Shown: one piece after another, positions 7,226 to 8,821 of the stretch
Numbering within the stretch: position 1 is the first letter of the stretch
Layout of the letters: each line of letters opens with the position of its first letter
Assembly (NCBI GenBank): GCA_905236545.1
Contig: CAJOQO010000222.1
Location: 1-8,821 of the forward strand
DNA length: 8,821 nt
Reading direction: 5' to 3'
Source of the DNA: an uncultured Lachnospiraceae bacterium
GTDB lineage: Bacteria; Bacillota; Clostridia; Lachnospirales; Lachnospiraceae
Notes under the pieces: generated by a model
Told to the model about the DNA's origin: nothing
Seen by the model: the letters and a program-made list of their open reading frames with translations, nothing else
Databases searched by the model: none
Program-made: the position numbers and the translations under genes

Positions 7226-8062
7226 ATGACGGAAGAAGAGAAGAAACATCAGAAAGAGCTTTGGAAGCTTGACCGTATCCAGGCGCGCCGGGAGGAATGG
7301 GAAAAGATCAGAAAACTGGGAGCCGGTGCCCGGATTCAGTACTTCTGGGATTATTATAAGTTTGTACTTGTGATTATCGCGGGAGCTGCTCTGGCCGTCT
7401 GGCTGGTTTTTAATGTCATACTGGGGATGCGGACGGAGTTTTTGCTGTATGTCTGTGTACTCAACAGTGAGGAACTGGATCCGGATGTGGAACATCTGCA
7501 GGAAGCTTATGTCCGTTCGCGGGGCGGCGTGGAAGGGATGCAGGAAATCGTGCTTGATTCCTCGATCTACGTAAACCCTGACGCTGCCGGTACCACGCAG
7601 CACGATGTTGCTGTTACGATGAAGATTGCCGCCTATGTAGGAGCGGGAAAGGTTGATGCGTTTCTGGCTCCGCCTTATGTGACTCAATACGAGCAGAAAA
7701 ATGGGATGTACCAGCCGCTGGAGGGGCTCCTGACGACGGAGGAGATCCGGGAGCTGGGAGCTGCGGGATGCCTTTACTACGCAGATGAGCCCGAGACGGA
7801 GAGTCCTTCTGCCATGGAGTATGAGACGCAGCCGGTGACGGGCGGAAGACAGGATTCCGGTGCGAAGGACGGAGCATATGCCCTCAATACACAGCCTTCC
7901 GACGGATCGCATATCTACGCGGTCCGTGTAGACCAGGCCGGTGTGATCGGACAATACCCGATCTACGCAGACGCAGAGGTATGGTTTGGCCTGATCGGCA
8001 ATGCGCCGCACACCGAAGAAGCGATGCGGTTTCTGCATTTTCTTCTCGGGAAGGGGTCGTGA
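7226..8062 (+). CDS. Single-pass membrane protein with extracytoplasmic binding-protein-like domain, function unknown
   Basis: Hypothetical protein of 278 residues. A highly charged, probably helical cytoplasmic segment (1-40) leads through a YFWDYYKF motif (39-46) to one membrane segment at about 46-67; the rest lies outside the membrane. WDYYK just before a transmembrane helix is, from memory, common in small membrane proteins of Lachnospiraceae. The segment KVDAFLAPPYVTQYEQKNGMYQPLEGLL (142-169) resembles the way solute-binding-type proteins are built, suggesting a binding fold, but this is inference. A polar, probably disordered insert spans about 186-228. The start is uncertain: AAGGA (7209-7213) is 12 bases before ATG 7226 and 3 bases before an alternative TTG at 7217, which would add three residues. 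The gene has its own promoter and may be transcribed with the next gene. Confidence 0.75.
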   Translation: MTEEEKKHQKELWKLDRIQARREEWEKIRKLGAGARIQYFWDYYKFVLVIIAGAALAVWLVFNVILGMRTEFLLYVCVLNSEELDPDVEHLQEAYVRSRGGVEGMQEIVLDSSIYVNPDAAGTTQHDVAVTMKIAAYVGAGKVDAFLAPPYVTQYEQKNGMYQPLEGLLTTEEIRELGAAGCLYYADEPETESPSAMEYETQPVTGGRQDSGAKDGAYALNTQPSDGSHIYAVRVDQAGVIGQYPIYADAEVWFGLIGNAPHTEEAMRFLHFLLGKGS

Positions 8063-8217
8063 ACAGGAACCCTGATTCCGGTCTGAAGGCGGAAGGAAAA
8101 AGCAGCCTGCCCGCCCTTACGGGAAAAATGAAATGGGATACAAGGTATGGCGTCCTTGAAGGACGCAGGAGAGCCGGCTTGCAGAGCTTTGTTTTTGGGA
8201 GGAGGAAAAGACGATGA
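8059..8217 (+). CDS. Doubtful 52-codon frame linking the two membrane protein genes
   Basis: A GTG at 8059 overlaps the stop of the preceding gene (GTGA), and its stop overlaps the ATG of the next gene (ATGA at 8214-8217), the arrangement of translationally coupled genes. The product would be 52 residues, basic, ending GRRKRR, without recognised motif or membrane segment. Against it, GGGG at 8053-8056 is only 2 bases from the GTG, the last codons encode the next gene's ribosome binding site, and the interval contains a palindrome. It is probably just a spacer. Confidence 0.15.
   Translation: MNRNPDSGLKAEGKSSLPALTGKMKWDTRYGVLEGRRRAGLQSFVFGRRKRR
8150..8166. repeat. 17-base perfect palindrome between the membrane protein genes
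   Basis: GCGTCCTT (8150-8157) and AAGGACGC (8159-8166) are exact inverted repeats around a single G. As RNA it would form a 6-bp stem with a TTGAA loop. It lies 48 bases before the next ATG with no T-run directly after it, so it is not a standard terminator. It may be an operator, an mRNA-processing or stabilising hairpin, or nothing functional. Confidence 0.6.
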
Positions 8218-8717
8218 ACGATGGATATGAAGAGATTCTGGTAAAACGGGGGAAGACGCCAAAAGATACGATTCTGAAGGCAGTGATCATCGGAGTGACT
8301 GCCGTGTTGGTCGCAGCCGGGATCTTTTTTTTCAATCCGCTGTTTCTGCTGGCCGGGATGGCGCTGGGGCTTCTGGGCTACTATCTGATCCTCCCGAACT
8401 TTGATCTTGAGTATGAGTATCTGTATGTAGGGGGAGATATCGACATCGATAAGATCATGGCGAAAAGAAAGAGAAAGAAGGTTGCTTCCTATTCCAAGGA
8501 TAACCTTGAGATCATGGCGCCTTCCGGAAGCGGTCATCTGACTCCTTATCTTCAGGGGGCAAAGGTTGTGGATTATACGAGCCTGGATCCTGAGAAAAAG
8601 ACCTGGACGCTCGTATACGGATCCGAGACTTCCAAGGAAGCGGTGGTGCTGGAACTAACGGATGAGATCGCAAAGGATATGAGAAGATTCGCTCCGCGGA
8701 AGGTGTTTTTTGACTGA
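8214..8717 (+). CDS. Two-TM membrane protein, DUF6106-like
   Basis: Small membrane protein of 167 residues, function unknown. After a polar N-terminus (MNDGYEEILVKRGKTPKDT) come two closely spaced hydrophobic segments (about 22-40 and 43-60), then a cytoplasmic-looking domain with FDLEYEYLYVGGDIDIDKIMAKRKRKKV (63-90), IMAPSGSGHL (100-109) and a C-terminal RRFAPRKVFFD. The LEYEYLYV...DIDKI...KRKR pattern is what I remember for the DUF6106 family of Clostridia; this is from memory, not a search. The start at 8214 is well supported by GGGAGGAGG (8197-8205), about 8 bases ahead. It follows the other membrane protein at 151 bases on the same strand with no clear terminator between, so the two may be cotranscribed. 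No clear terminator follows it within the window. Confidence 0.85.
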   Translation: MNDGYEEILVKRGKTPKDTILKAVIIGVTAVLVAAGIFFFNPLFLLAGMALGLLGYYLILPNFDLEYEYLYVGGDIDIDKIMAKRKRKKVASYSKDNLEIMAPSGSGHLTPYLQGAKVVDYTSLDPEKKTWTLVYGSETSKEAVVLELTDEIAKDMRRFAPRKVFFD

Positions 8718-8779
8718 GAATGCAGATCTGGCTGAGACAGCAGACCTTGTGAGGCGGCGGATGATTCGTTTCCTATCCG

Positions 8780-8808
8780 TTGCGAAGACGATCGTTGTAT
8801 GCTATGAT
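8780..8808 (+). promoter_or_regulatory. Promoter pointing out of the right end of the window
   Basis: TTGCGA (8780-8785), 17 bases, and TATGAT (8803-8808) with an upstream TG (8800-8801) form a well-spaced vegetative promoter with an extended -10. Transcription would start near 8814, so a gene or RNA is expected just beyond the window on the + strand. Confidence 0.6.
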
Positions 8809-8821
8809 TTGCAGACTTGAA

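Overview
The window looks like a core-genome segment of a Gram-positive anaerobe of the Clostridia, most likely Lachnospiraceae. The evidence is a CodY starting with the Lachnospiraceae-type N-terminus MSVQLLDKTRKI, the topA-codY neighbourhood, a CIRCE-controlled groES-groEL operon, strong AGGAGG-type ribosome binding sites, and two small membrane proteins of types I associate with Lachnospiraceae. Genus cannot be set from the sequence. All recognisable genes are on the + strand. I see no mobile element, CRISPR array, tRNA or rRNA.

Layout. Positions 1-397 hold no recognisable gene: 1-86 is GC-rich with three consecutive hairpins, followed by an A/purine-rich stretch and a promoter-like AT-rich stretch. 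A secreted or membrane-anchored HAD-superfamily phosphatase (398-1534) is followed 34 bases later by topA (1569-3686, DNA topoisomerase I). A 462-base non-coding stretch precedes codY (4149-4931); it carries a candidate extended -10 promoter wrapped by two palindromes and then a long, structured codY leader. A bidirectional-looking hairpin with seven T (5013-5052) ends codY and physically overlaps the groE promoter; a perfect CIRCE operator (5075-5101) follows, then groES (5188-5469) and groEL (5489-7108). A 13-bp hairpin ends groEL and runs directly into a consensus extended -10 element for the next gene, a single-pass membrane protein with a binding-protein-like ectodomain (7226-8062). A 151-base linker with a doubtful 52-codon frame leads to a two-TM protein resembling DUF6106 (8214-8717). 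The last 40 bases contain a good promoter pointing out of the window.

How they work together. TopA relaxes negative supercoils; CodY is the GTP/branched-chain amino acid sensing global repressor; GroES/GroEL is the chaperonin under HrcA/CIRCE control. These are housekeeping functions lying side by side and not one pathway. The parts worth a second look are regulatory: the long codY leader with alternative hairpins and a terminator-like stem just before the ribosome binding site, the palindromes around its putative promoter, and two terminator/promoter overlaps flanking groESL. No previously undescribed multi-gene system is evident.
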